64,000 nt of DNA from Colwellia psychrerythraea (GTDB lineage: Bacteria > Pseudomonadota > Gammaproteobacteria > Enterobacterales > Alteromonadaceae): positions 186,001 to 250,000 of the forward strand of contig NZ_JQEC01000011.1 of the NCBI RefSeq assembly GCF_000764185.1, given 5' to 3'. The notes beneath the pieces are model-generated. The model saw only the letters and a list, made by a program, of their open reading frames with translations, had not been told where the DNA came from and made no database searches. The position numbers were made by a program, and so were the translations under genes. Below are positions 44,648 through 53,533 of this stretch, in pieces; position 1 is the stretch's first letter; the number at the start of each line of letters is the position of its first letter.

Positions 44648-45712
44648 ATGACTGACACACCGCCAGCAGCGAACATAGCTACCCTCTCAGAGTTACTTAA
44701 ACTTTCAGGCTCTCAATATCGTCTTTATGATATAGGTCGACTTGTCACCAAGTTACCTAAAGAGCAGTTTGAAAAGGTTGAATTAAATCAGTTGCCCTAC
44801 CCGACCCCCACTCAAGGGCAGGCTTGTATTGCGATAGCTTTTTGGCAAAAACAATCTGCACAACCTTATTTATGGCTATTAAAATTACCACTTGATGAGC
44901 GTGGCTTATTAAACCAAGGTGCAAGAAATCACTTTATCGCGATTATTGTCGAAGCTCTAGGTGATAATTTAACCCAAGAGACTTCTAAAAAACAAGAAGA
45001 ATTACTGAGTAGTAACCCTTACCTATTTACACCTGCACAATATAAACTAGCAAGTTTAAACAGCAAAATAAAAGTTGATTTAAAACAAAAACCTAGTGAA
45101 TATTTATCACCGTTTATACAATATCTTAACCAAGAGTCTGATTGGGAAAACTGGCAAGATGTTGGTGTACAAGGGATTACTGACTTTATTGCTCGAATAA
45201 ATCAAGATAACCATAACGAATTACTCCTTAGTGCACTGGCTAAGCTACCAGAAGAAGTACTCTCCCCCGTTTGTAGTGCTCTTGAAAATGAACAATATAA
45301 TGTTAACTTAATTGATGCATTGTTAAGTTTATTATCAAGCACTTTAGAAAGTTCACCAGTATCTCCGAAAGAGTTATCAAAGGCGACACTGTTATTAAGA
45401 GCATTAGCAGCCAATAGCCAACATATACATGTCAAAGTGGTGGTCACACGAATATTAAGTAAAAATAATGTCAGTAATGAGCTGTTAATTACCTTATCTG
45501 GTCGTTGTTGGTCGGCATTAGCTGATGAAACGACACTTATGTGTTACTTTGAACACTTATTAAAAAACAACGATATGGCAATGTTCTCCAGTATCTTTAA
45601 AGATCTGGTCAGTATTCCATTAATTAGGCCCATCGCTTTTGCTTGTATACGCAGTGCAAATCGCTCACCGGCATTAGCAGAAGCCATTGGACAGTTGTTT
45701 AGTCAAACTTAG
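44648..45712 (+). CDS. DUF3549 family protein
   Basis: 354 residues, soluble, with the N-terminus TLSELLKLSGSQYRLYDIGR and an early SAQPYLWLLKLPLDERGLLNQ typical of DUF3549 proteins of Shewanella-like bacteria. The C-terminal half is helical and repeat-like (LLSALAKLPEEV, ALLSLLSS, LLRALAANSQ), resembling HEAT-type repeats. Function unknown. It is the first of three rightward genes separated by 9 and 124 bases. Confidence 0.8.
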   Translation: MTDTPPAANIATLSELLKLSGSQYRLYDIGRLVTKLPKEQFEKVELNQLPYPTPTQGQACIAIAFWQKQSAQPYLWLLKLPLDERGLLNQGARNHFIAIIVEALGDNLTQETSKKQEELLSSNPYLFTPAQYKLASLNSKIKVDLKQKPSEYLSPFIQYLNQESDWENWQDVGVQGITDFIARINQDNHNELLLSALAKLPEEVLSPVCSALENEQYNVNLIDALLSLLSSTLESSPVSPKELSKATLLLRALAANSQHIHVKVVVTRILSKNNVSNELLITLSGRCWSALADETTLMCYFEHLLKNNDMAMFSSIFKDLVSIPLIRPIAFACIRSANRSPALAEAIGQLFSQT

Positions 45713-45721
45713 GTATTATGT

Positions 45722-46024
45722 ATGGAAAATATTTACTATTTATTAGTCTTTTGTTTATTTTGCTGGTATTTCGTTTACTTAAGGCAGGTATCTGAAGCCG
45801 CGAAACGTCATGTTTTTCGTTACTGTAAAGAAGGTGGCTTGCAGTTTATTTCACTCGCGAGACGCTCAAGCCGGGTAAAATTTACTAAGCAACATGGACT
45901 TTGCATCTATAGCACTTTTGATTTTGATTTTAGCGGCGATGGCGAGTCAAACAATCAAGGTTGTTTAACGTTATTTGGCTTAAAGCTTGAACAGATTAAT
46001 TTACCCGCTTATCGAGTAAATTAA
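45722..46024 (+). CDS. DUF3301 family small membrane protein
   Basis: 100 residues. One N-terminal membrane helix (about 4-20: YYLLVFCLFCWYFVYL) precedes a basic cytoplasmic domain with QVSEAAKRHVFRYCKEGGLQFISLARRSSRV, the family hallmark. It begins nine bases after the DUF3549 stop, so they form one operon. Such pairs are recurrent in Alteromonadales. Function unknown. Confidence 0.82.
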   Translation: MENIYYLLVFCLFCWYFVYLRQVSEAAKRHVFRYCKEGGLQFISLARRSSRVKFTKQHGLCIYSTFDFDFSGDGESNNQGCLTLFGLKLEQINLPAYRVN

Positions 46025-46148
46025 TTTTTCTATATCAGCAATACCATTATAGCTTCACTGTCATACAGACCGTTTAGCTGTTATTTATTTAAAGCATAAG
46101 TTTAGTTGTAGAATAAGAATTTACTTATTCCATTTGTTGGAGATTTTT

Positions 46149-47309
46149 GTGCCATTTTTACATGCAGTTTTTTGTTTAAAAGGATTTGACGATCGCAATC
46201 GTTTTTTTGCCACCTCTGTGGTTGCTCTTTTAGGGTTTATCTTTTTTTCTGCAATATTTTCCAATTATGTCGTGGTAAGTTTTGCGACTTTATTAATATT
46301 AACCACGGTGCTCACTTACAGTACTAAGCGACGATTACATGACGCTAAGCTTAATAAAAATTGGCAATTAGTGCCAGGTGGCTTGCTCTTACTTACCGGC
46401 TTGCTGAGCTTAATAATTGAGAATAGTAGCAGTTATTATTTACTCATTTTACCCGCCCTAAGCACTGCGCTACTACTCACTTACCCAAGTAAAAATAATA
46501 AAGCAACTGGTAATTATATCCTTGGTTATTACGGTCCCGTTGATCTCAGTATTTATCAGCAAGAGACTATTGCGATGAAACCTCATAATCAACGTATCGA
46601 ACCGACATTGTTGACTGATGATCCTAGCGAGAGCCTTTATGCTAATGAAACTACTCTAGCGCAAAGCGCTACTGCAAACCACCAGTCTGATTATCAGACT
46701 GGTAACGATCAAACTAACAGTAAACAAGTGGATATCGGCGAGCTTATTCGCATAAAATTCCTAGGAAATCGTAAATTACAGTTAGGTATTTTTGCTAGTG
46801 TTGCACTAATTTTCATTGCCGTCTTGCTCAGTAGCCTAGTTAACACTATCAGTCAGCGAAATATTGATGTTCATGATATTGAATCAACTCAGCCACAAGT
46901 GCTAGCTAAGCAAACTTCAAATGATATTCTTGCCAACAAAAAATACTTACTGGCAATGCCAGATAATTTCAATTTATACTTATCTGAGTATCAAGGAATA
47001 ATAATTCACTGGCAAGCCGACCAAGTTAGCACCGGTCAACTATGGTCACTTTCATCGGCGAAAGGCGATAAAAGCTGTCAGAGCATTAAATTTAATAAAG
47101 GTTCACCGTTACGTCCTCTATCTGTTTTAGTTGAAAATGGCAGTGAGTACTTCGCTAGCTTCTCTCCTCTTGATAGCCAAGAGCTAGTACAGGCGCTTGC
47201 TTTTCGCGGTAAATTTTCATTATGTGGTTATAGTTTTTCTCTTAAAGGCAGCCAAGCTGTATTGGGAAAACACAATCAATACGCTCCTTTCTTAGATAAA
47301 GACGCTTAA
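46149..47309 (+). CDS. DUF805-like membrane protein with C-terminal periplasmic-type domain
   Basis: 386 residues from GTG at 46149, chosen because GGAG lies six bases upstream; the frame is open to TTG at 46134. The N-terminal third has several membrane helices and the TKRRLHDAKLNKNW motif, like the (R)RLHD motif of DUF805 proteins. A polar linker rich in Ser/Thr/Gln (about 145-205) precedes one more helix (about 215-235) and a C-terminal domain with two Cys (DKSCQSIKF, KFSLCGYSF) that could form a disulfide. The combination is not a family I recognise. It ends the three-gene run. Confidence 0.7.
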   Translation: MPFLHAVFCLKGFDDRNRFFATSVVALLGFIFFSAIFSNYVVVSFATLLILTTVLTYSTKRRLHDAKLNKNWQLVPGGLLLLTGLLSLIIENSSSYYLLILPALSTALLLTYPSKNNKATGNYILGYYGPVDLSIYQQETIAMKPHNQRIEPTLLTDDPSESLYANETTLAQSATANHQSDYQTGNDQTNSKQVDIGELIRIKFLGNRKLQLGIFASVALIFIAVLLSSLVNTISQRNIDVHDIESTQPQVLAKQTSNDILANKKYLLAMPDNFNLYLSEYQGIIIHWQADQVSTGQLWSLSSAKGDKSCQSIKFNKGSPLRPLSVLVENGSEYFASFSPLDSQELVQALAFRGKFSLCGYSFSLKGSQAVLGKHNQYAPFLDKDA

Positions 47310-47357
47310 CTATAAGCGCACCTAAAGAAAATCTTGGGTTAGCGAGAATCAGCAGCT

Positions 47358-47395
47358 AAAAAAAATCTGCTCAACTAAGTTGGACAGATTTTTTT
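47358..47395 (+). terminator. Terminator after the DUF805-like gene
   Basis: AAATCTG and CAACT-type inner bases pair with AGTTG and CAGATTT with a small internal loop, flanked by A8 and T7. It ends the DUF3549/DUF3301/DUF805-like run and could also act leftward, although cobQ ends 168 bases away. Confidence 0.75.
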
Positions 47396-47562
47396 AATAT
47401 AGACGTGCCTACTTCACATATTTATTTCAATCAACTCTTACTGAGTAAAGCCTATACCCGCCTTTATCAAGTCAGTATAAATGCTTTTCATAGCATTGGT
47501 ATTATCACTTAAAGGATTGATTTAGATCATTACTGCAAACAATATCCATTACTATATTGTGG

Positions 47563-49173
47563 TTAAGTGTACCAGTCAGTTATTATTTTTTTTATTTTTT
47601 TCATATCTAGATGTTTTTGACATGCTTGATTTACTCGCTCAATTGCTTGTTCCTCAAGTGCTTCAATACTTGGCGAGTCACTCACCTCATGACTAAGCCA
47701 AGTCATAAAGAGTTTTAAAGCTTTAGGTTGATCAAATAAACCATGTAAATAACACCCTGCAATTTGACCATCATCGCTTAATAAGCCTTGTTTCTCACCT
47801 TGAATATCAAGTAAATAACTCGTTTTAATGCCATCATTGATCAGTGTACTTTCTCCAGCATGAATTTCATAACCACCAATATCTGCGCGGTGCTGAGCAA
47901 GTTGCAATACGCCGGTAACATTAGTTAATGTTTTTTGCGCTTTTAGTACAGTCTGCATTGGAAAATAGCCTAAGCCATGACTTACGCCTGCTTGTCCTTC
48001 TAAGCCTTTTGGATCTTCAATCAGTTTACCCAACATTTGATAACCACCACAAATACCTATTACTTTGCCGCCATAACGCAGATGTTTTGCAATATCATCA
48101 TGCCAACCACGTTGATATAAAAAGGCCAGATCACCACGAACATTTTTACTACCAGGTAAAATGATCAGATCGCATGCTGGAATAGTCACTTTTTCAGGGC
48201 TGTTTTCACCTTCAGCACCTTTAGCGAAAAGGAACTGACAATCAATATCGTTATGGTGGCGTAAAGCATCAAAATCAGTATGATTACTCATATGCGGGTA
48301 AACTAAAACGACAATTCGAATTCTCGCTGAGGACGATTTAGCTTCAGTAAATTCCTGTTTAGTCACTAATGCATCTTCAGAAGATATATCTAAACCGTGT
48401 AAATAAGGCAAAACCCCTAACACCGGTTTATTGGTTTTTTTCTCCAACCAGGTAAGTCCTGATTCAAGCAATTTAATGTCACCGCGAAAGCGATTAATGA
48501 CAAAGCCAACCACTCTGTCTTGCTCTGATTGCGATAACAACATCAAGGTGCCAACCAATTGTGCAAAAACGCCACCTTTATCAATATCAGCAATAATCAA
48601 AACGGGACAATCAACGGCTTCGGCGAACCCCATATTGGCAATATCCCCCTCACGTAAATTTATTTCTGCTGGGCTTCCCGCACCTTCGACCACCACTAAA
48701 TCATATTTTTTTATCAAACGTTTGTGTGAGCTAAGCACGGCTTGCATCGCCACTTTTTTATAATCTTGGTATTCATTGGCTTCCATATTAGACGATGTCT
48801 TATGGTTGAGCGCTTTGCCGTGCACGATAACTTGTGCGCCAGTATCACTATTAGGCTTCAGTAAAATAGGGTTAAAATCGACATCTAAAGGTAAACGCGC
48901 AGCTTTCGCTTGCAATGCTTGCGCTCGGCCTATTTCTCCTCCACACGGGGTAACGGCACTATTAAGCGCCATGTTCTGTGGTTTAAAAGGTGCCACTTTT
49001 ATTTTTAAATCCGCAAATAAGCGGCAAAGGCCAGCCACTAGGGTCGTTTTCCCTGCATCTGACGTTGTTCCTTGTACCATCAAGGTTTTTCCTTGACCAT
49101 CTTTGCCTGATCCTTTTAGTTCTGACTCAACAAAATTCTGAGCAAAGGGAGCGTTATTCTTTTTAATTTTCAT
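47563..49173 (-). CDS. cobQ: Cobyric acid synthase
   Basis: 536 residues from ATG at 49173; an upstream in-frame start at 49203 would overlap cobC. AAGG lies nine bases before 49173, inside the cobC end. The P-loop-like GTTSDAGKT is at 35-43. The class I glutamine amidotransferase domain has the Cys in [12 protein letters not shown] and the His in CYLHGLFD. It amidates side chains of adenosylcobyrinic acid a,c-diamide. It is the last gene of the leftward cob operon, two bases after cobC. The presence of CobQ without early-pathway genes here suggests that they lie elsewhere or that late intermediates are salvaged. Confidence 0.95.
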   Translation of the reverse strand: MKIKKNNAPFAQNFVESELKGSGKDGQGKTLMVQGTTSDAGKTTLVAGLCRLFADLKIKVAPFKPQNMALNSAVTPCGGEIGRAQALQAKAARLPLDVDFNPILLKPNSDTGAQVIVHGKALNHKTSSNMEANEYQDYKKVAMQAVLSSHKRLIKKYDLVVVEGAGSPAEINLREGDIANMGFAEAVDCPVLIIADIDKGGVFAQLVGTLMLLSQSEQDRVVGFVINRFRGDIKLLESGLTWLEKKTNKPVLGVLPYLHGLDISSEDALVTKQEFTEAKSSSARIRIVVLVYPHMSNHTDFDALRHHNDIDCQFLFAKGAEGENSPEKVTIPACDLIILPGSKNVRGDLAFLYQRGWHDDIAKHLRYGGKVIGICGGYQMLGKLIEDPKGLEGQAGVSHGLGYFPMQTVLKAQKTLTNVTGVLQLAQHRADIGGYEIHAGESTLINDGIKTSYLLDIQGEKQGLLSDDGQIAGCYLHGLFDQPKALKLFMTWLSHEVSDSPSIEALEEQAIERVNQACQKHLDMKKIKKIITDWYT

Positions 49174-49174
49174 T

Positions 49175-49954
49175 CTAAAAACCTTCGAGCAACGGCATAG
49201 CAATGCACATCACTTGTTGATGCAGTTGTTGGGCTGCTTGTCTGCTGTATTGATCCGGTAGTGTTTGTTGTTGGCTACTGTTTATATCTTGATAAGGCTG
49301 GCTAATGTTAATTCGAGTTAAGCTGCCATGGCCAATCTGTAATTTTTGGTGCCAACTGGCTTGCTGCCAATCGAGTTGCAGAATATGCGCTAAAATCATA
49401 CGAATAACGCCGCCATGAGCGATAACTAAAATTCGTTGAGGTATTTTCAGTGCTTTTTTATCAGAGGAAATAACAATATGTTGTGCTATTAGTTCTTGCC
49501 AAGTTTTTATTACTCTATGGTGAAAATCAGCCAAAGCCTCTGCATTAGGTAACATTATCTCAGCAGGTGCCTGAAAAAAGGCTTCAAGCTGCGACCAGTG
49601 CAGCTCAATTCGCTGGTCGTTTATATCACTAATACCTGTAGCAATAGAGGGCTCATCACCAAAAGGAATGTCATCAAATGGCACTCCATCAAAGCAGCCG
49701 AAGTTCATTTCTTGTAAACCTAGTGAGATCTCTAACGGTATCTCACAGTGATGAGAAAACTCTTTTGCTAGATGCTGACAACGTATCAAAGGAGAACTAA
49801 TAATACATTGATAGGCTTTACTTGTTTTTTGCTGGGCAACTAAACGTTCAAGCAAATGAACGTTTTCTGTAACGATAGGCTGGACATCAGTACGGCCATA
49901 TAAAGCCGGTTTACCGGCGACTTTAACATGCCTTATTAGGTCAATTTCAATCAT
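49175..49954 (-). CDS. cobC: Histidine phosphatase, probable alpha-ribazole phosphatase
   Basis: 259 residues from ATG at 49954; a TTG at 49963 is the alternative start. The catalytic RHV ([19 protein letters not shown]), a second active-site region [10 protein letters not shown] and the C-terminal [10 protein letters not shown] match the phosphoglycerate-mutase-like family. In cob operons this enzyme removes the phosphate from alpha-ribazole-5'-phosphate. It is longer than E. coli CobC (203 aa) because of a Gln-rich C-terminal part. Context makes the specific function likely; sequence alone would only show a histidine phosphatase. Confidence 0.88.
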   Translation of the reverse strand: MIEIDLIRHVKVAGKPALYGRTDVQPIVTENVHLLERLVAQQKTSKAYQCIISSPLIRCQHLAKEFSHHCEIPLEISLGLQEMNFGCFDGVPFDDIPFGDEPSIATGISDINDQRIELHWSQLEAFFQAPAEIMLPNAEALADFHHRVIKTWQELIAQHIVISSDKKALKIPQRILVIAHGGVIRMILAHILQLDWQQASWHQKLQIGHGSLTRINISQPYQDINSSQQQTLPDQYSRQAAQQLHQQVMCIAMPLLEGF

Positions 49955-50009
49955 AAAATTCAATATTTATCCGTGATATAGCTAATATTTCAGTTTGATA
50001 AGCTATTTT

Positions 50010-50576
50010 CTACTCTGCATTATCTTTGTTAGCCATTGGTTTTAAAAGTAGCGGAATACCTGCCGTTACCAAGGTAACTTTATCGGCTACTTCTGCAACT
50101 TTCTGGTTTAACCAACCACAATAGTCAACATATAAACGGGTTGATTCGCCCATAGGCACCACACCTAAACCTATTTCATTACTAACGATAATAATATCGA
50201 CATTTAGTGATAGCAAACTCACTATTAGTTTATCTATCTCGATTTGTAAGTGTTGACCTCGCTCAGCATTGCTTGCCTCGTGTACAGCATAAAGTTGATT
50301 GTTCAACCACAAAGTTAAGCAGTCCAATAAATAGACATTATTGTTATCAAGTTCAATCAGTTTTTCAGCAAGCGCTACTGGGCATTCAATTAATTGCCAA
50401 CTATCACCTCTATCACTTTGATGTTTTATTATTCTATTATCCATCTCAGCATCAATGGCTGTTGCAGTAGCAAGGTAGACCGGTTTTTTATTGATATTTA
50501 TCGCCAAGTCTAATACTTGTTGCTCCGCAAATCGCGACTTACCCGAGCGAGCCCCCCCTAATACAAAATGAATCAT
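50010..50576 (-). CDS. cobU: Adenosylcobinamide kinase / phosphate guanylyltransferase
   Basis: 188 residues. The P-loop GGARSGKS is at 7-14, the KHQSDRGDSWQLIECP segment carries the His/Arg motif where GMP is bound, and VYLLDCLTLWLNN and IVSNEIGLGVVPMGESTRLYVD are typical of CobU/CobP. The enzyme phosphorylates adenosylcobinamide and turns it into adenosylcobinamide-GDP, the substrate of CobS. Its start overlaps the cobS stop by four bases. Confidence 0.96.
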   Translation of the reverse strand: MIHFVLGGARSGKSRFAEQQVLDLAININKKPVYLATATAIDAEMDNRIIKHQSDRGDSWQLIECPVALAEKLIELDNNNVYLLDCLTLWLNNQLYAVHEASNAERGQHLQIEIDKLIVSLLSLNVDIIIVSNEIGLGVVPMGESTRLYVDYCGWLNQKVAEVADKVTLVTAGIPLLLKPMANKDNAE

Positions 50577-51424
50577 CCTACAACTCCCGATAAGATATCT
50601 TTATTGGCAAAGGAAACGAGTGTTAAATAAATCAGCAACTGAGAAATTTGTTGAGCCGCACCTAAACAATCACCAGTGAAGCCGCCTATCTTAGCCAAAA
50701 GCCATTGTTTAAATAGTCTGCGAAAGACAAATAAAATTAACACCAAGCAGAGGATAACTTCACTGCTATAAAATATTAATGGAGATATGCCAATCAAAAG
50801 TAAAATACTTAGCTCTGATGAAGACTGTGCTTGGGCTAAAGGTTTACTTTTACTGTGCTCAGAATCACAAACATAAGGCATGGATGAAATTAAACTGCCA
50901 GCAATAGCTCTAGATAAACATTCAGCTAATACAATAGCAAGAAGTAAGTGATTACTATCTTGTTTAGCTAGCTCGACTAACAATGTAAACTTTAACAACA
51001 AAGCTATTATTAAGGTCACTGCACCATAAGTGCCAATACGACTATCTTTCATTATGCTTAGCCGTTTTTCTATAGCAAATGCACCACCTATACCATCGGC
51101 CATGTCTGCTAAACCATCTTCATGAAAAGCGCCCGTCAATAACAAACTCACGCCCATCACTAACAAGATAGCGATATTGATGGGTACAAAGGCACTGAAA
51201 CTGGCGTAACTTAACGCTAACAGCAAACCTATAACTAAGCCTACTAAGGAGAAATACTGGTTAGATCTACTGAGTAAGGCCTCTGAATAAAACATTGTTT
51301 TGGGCACTGGAATACGGGTAAAAAAACTTAATGCCAAATAAAATAAATTTAGCTGAGCTTTTAACTTTTCAAATAGCTGTTGTGTTAACTGCCCTGTTGA
51401 CATCTCTTTTATCGGCTTAGTCAA
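50573..51424 (-). CDS. cobS: Adenosylcobinamide-GDP ribazoletransferase (cobalamin synthase)
   Basis: 283 residues, inner-membrane protein with about six helices that joins alpha-ribazole to adenosylcobinamide-GDP. Conserved motifs LSFFTRIPVP and GAFHEDGLADMADGIGGAF (metal-binding Glu/Asp) and GGFTGDCLGAAQQ near the C-terminus are present. The open frame reaches GTG at 51439, but TTG at 51424 has GGAG six bases upstream; ATG 51403 is another option. It overlaps the cobT end, so translation is coupled. Confidence 0.94.
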   Translation of the reverse strand: MTKPIKEMSTGQLTQQLFEKLKAQLNLFYLALSFFTRIPVPKTMFYSEALLSRSNQYFSLVGLVIGLLLALSYASFSAFVPINIAILLVMGVSLLLTGAFHEDGLADMADGIGGAFAIEKRLSIMKDSRIGTYGAVTLIIALLLKFTLLVELAKQDSNHLLLAIVLAECLSRAIAGSLISSMPYVCDSEHSKSKPLAQAQSSSELSILLLIGISPLIFYSSEVILCLVLILFVFRRLFKQWLLAKIGGFTGDCLGAAQQISQLLIYLTLVSFANKDILSGVVG

Positions 51425-52613
51425 CGCTAACTCCAGCACTTTCGAAACTGGCCATATTATTATAAAAGCTTGCTGCGGCTTTTATCAGCGGTAAAGCGAG
51501 TGCTGCACCTGTGCCCTCACCAAGACGAAGACCTAAGTTCAATAATGGTTGGCTGCTAAGGTCAGTAAAAGTTTGAGCCGCCAGAAGTTCTTCAAGTAAT
51601 ATTTGGTGTGCTTTTTCTTGGGAGACATGGGAAAATATAAGGTAATTAGCAACCTCTTTATCTAAACGAAATGCAACGAGTGCGGCGACACTAACAATGA
51701 AACCATCAATAACGATAGGTGTACTTAAAGCTGCCGCAGATAAGATAGCAGCAACCATCTGCACGATTTCAAAACCGCCTAACTCTGCCAGTAAGTTTAA
51801 AACCTCATCTTGATTCAAACTCTCAGCTTGACGATCGGATAGATTAACTCGTTGTAATGCCCTTTCAATTAAGGCAACCTTTTTTGCCAATTGCTCATCT
51901 GTGATCCCTGTGCCACGACCAACACATTCACTGGCACTAAGAGAAGTGAGTGCAGACATTAAAGCTGCAGATGAGCTGGTATTGGCGATGCCCATTTCAC
52001 CAAGTAATATTAACTCAACACCTTGCTTAACTTGGTCTTCAATAAGTTTATTTGTCTGTTCAAAGCCCTGTTTCAACTGTTCAAGTGTCATAGCAGCTTC
52101 AACTGAAAAGTTATTGGTTCCAGCTCCTAGTCGCTGTTGATAAAGCTTCACGACATTCAATTGATTATGCTTTGGTTGTGAAATTTCGCCCTGGCTTACT
52201 GGTTCTAATATGCCGCAATCAATCACATTAAGCGTTATATCATTGCTTTGACAAAAACAATTGATTGCCGCTCCACCTTGTAAAAAGTTGAGCACCATTT
52301 GTTTAGTGACTGCACTAGGCGCAATACTAAGGTTCTCTACATTGATGCCATGATCGCCAGCAAATACCAACATGCTTGGCTTTTTTATACTGATCTGGCA
52401 TTTGCTTGAATCATTACTTGCACTAAATTGACTGAGTTCAGAGCTATCAGTACTAAGGCCTGAGCTTTTTTGATATCTTTGCTTAGTAATCAAAGCGAGT
52501 TGCAAAGCCAAAGGTTCAAGTGCCCCTAAAGCACCTAAGGGCTTAGTTTTGTTGTCAATATTACTTTGTATAAATTCTACTGCTTCTTTGTTTAAGGGGG
52601 CGATGGACATCAT
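51417..52613 (-). CDS. cobT: Nicotinate-nucleotide--dimethylbenzimidazole phosphoribosyltransferase
   Basis: 398 residues, longer than Salmonella CobT (356). It activates the lower-ligand base. MLVFAGDHGINVENLSIAPS, LLGEMGIANTSSSAAL, ECVGRGTGI and the C-terminal catalytic Glu in LRLGEGTGAALALPL are all present. A Ser-rich 25-residue insert at about 46-72 separates the first helices from the AGDHG strand. It is the first gene of cobT-cobS-cobU-cobC-cobQ. No cobalamin riboswitch is visible before it; a Fur-like site is. Confidence 0.95.
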   Translation of the reverse strand: MMSIAPLNKEAVEFIQSNIDNKTKPLGALGALEPLALQLALITKQRYQKSSGLSTDSSELSQFSASNDSSKCQISIKKPSMLVFAGDHGINVENLSIAPSAVTKQMVLNFLQGGAAINCFCQSNDITLNVIDCGILEPVSQGEISQPKHNQLNVVKLYQQRLGAGTNNFSVEAAMTLEQLKQGFEQTNKLIEDQVKQGVELILLGEMGIANTSSSAALMSALTSLSASECVGRGTGITDEQLAKKVALIERALQRVNLSDRQAESLNQDEVLNLLAELGGFEIVQMVAAILSAAALSTPIVIDGFIVSVAALVAFRLDKEVANYLIFSHVSQEKAHQILLEELLAAQTFTDLSSQPLLNLGLRLGEGTGAALALPLIKAAASFYNNMASFESAGVSVD

Positions 52614-52727
52614 GAGTTTAATCTATGTATTTGTAATAAATGGAAAATTAATAACAATATTTTAAGCTATTTAACTCACTAAAAACATAACTCTTTTTAC
52701 TATCATATACAGATAAATTCAGTTTAA

Positions 52728-52746
52728 TATGATGATAATCACTATG
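52728..52746. promoter_or_regulatory. Possible Fur box between cobT and the lipoprotein gene
   Basis: TATGATGATAATCACTATG matches the 19-base Fur consensus at 15 positions. It sits 115 bases upstream of cobT and 102 bases upstream of the lipoprotein gene. It could control either or neither; in an AT-rich genome such matches arise by chance. Confidence 0.35.
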
Positions 52747-52847
52747 AAATACAGCGCTTGCTTAGCTAGAAATAAGTAATAAAACTCTGTACCATCATAG
52801 CTAAGAGATTTTCAACTTAAAATTTTACGTCAGGCTGATATAGTTTT

Positions 52848-53396
52848 ATGAAAATAGTTACAAAATATACCCTTATCTTTTCCAGCATTTTTTTGGCTGG
52901 CTGCGTTAATCAAAATACTAAAATATCCTCAAACATTATGCCCACAACGAACGCGTGCACTAAGCTCGAGTTATTAAAAACAGCTTATCATGATGACTTT
53001 TCTCAAATAAAAGAAATTAAAGTGGGTGGTCGGGTAAGTAATATGTGGAAAGCTAAATATCAGCTTTTTGGTGAAAACTGCCAAGTCTTTTCATGGGGAG
53101 GGGAGCAACATTCCTATTCTTGTAGGTTAGTAGCACCTAATGAAGATACCGGAAAAAGCTATTATCAAAATGCTAAACGAATTACTCAAGAATGTTTAGG
53201 TGATGAATGGCAATTGCAAGAAAGTAAGAGAAATCATGATGACGGCATGAAAGCAAGCTTTACCAACCACAATGCTAAACCTAGTGAGAAAGTAACATTT
53301 TCAACACATTTAGTCCCCACTTCAGGTTTATTTTCGACAACTTGGACCATTTATTATTATGTGGGTAATACTTCACAGCCTGGTAATAAACAATAA
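52848..53396 (+). CDS. Lipoprotein of unknown function
   Basis: 182 residues. A signal peptide ends in the lipobox LAGC with Cys19, so it is a lipoprotein processed by Lgt/LspA; residues after Cys (VNQN) have no Asp at +2, favouring the outer membrane. The mature part has four more Cys (ACTKLE, ENCQVF, YSCRLV, QECLGD) that could form two disulfides. I recognise no family. It stands alone between the cob operon and pilU, in the opposite direction to both. Confidence 0.8.
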   Translation: MKIVTKYTLIFSSIFLAGCVNQNTKISSNIMPTTNACTKLELLKTAYHDDFSQIKEIKVGGRVSNMWKAKYQLFGENCQVFSWGGEQHSYSCRLVAPNEDTGKSYYQNAKRITQECLGDEWQLQESKRNHDDGMKASFTNHNAKPSEKVTFSTHLVPTSGLFSTTWTIYYYVGNTSQPGNKQ

Positions 53397-53416
53397 TGAC
53401 TTTCATTGCTTAAGCT

Positions 53417-53446
53417 AGCTGTAGTGAATATAAATTCACTACAGCT
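53417..53446. repeat. Perfect 13-bp inverted repeat after the lipoprotein gene
   Basis: AGCTGTAGTGAAT (53417-53429) and ATTCACTACAGCT (53434-53446) with an ATAA loop. No T-run follows, so it may act as a weak terminator or an mRNA end-stabiliser between two convergent genes. Confidence 0.7.
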
Positions 53447-53533
53447 TCATCAAAGTGAAGAGTTAATATTAACTTAAATGAATATGTAAATATCAACTTG
53501 AGTGCTAGGTAAACCCGTCATTTTGAATATCGA

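Noticed and set aside
52614..52847. Cobalamin riboswitch before cobT
   Set aside because: I looked for the conserved B12-box and core motifs on the cobT strand and found none.
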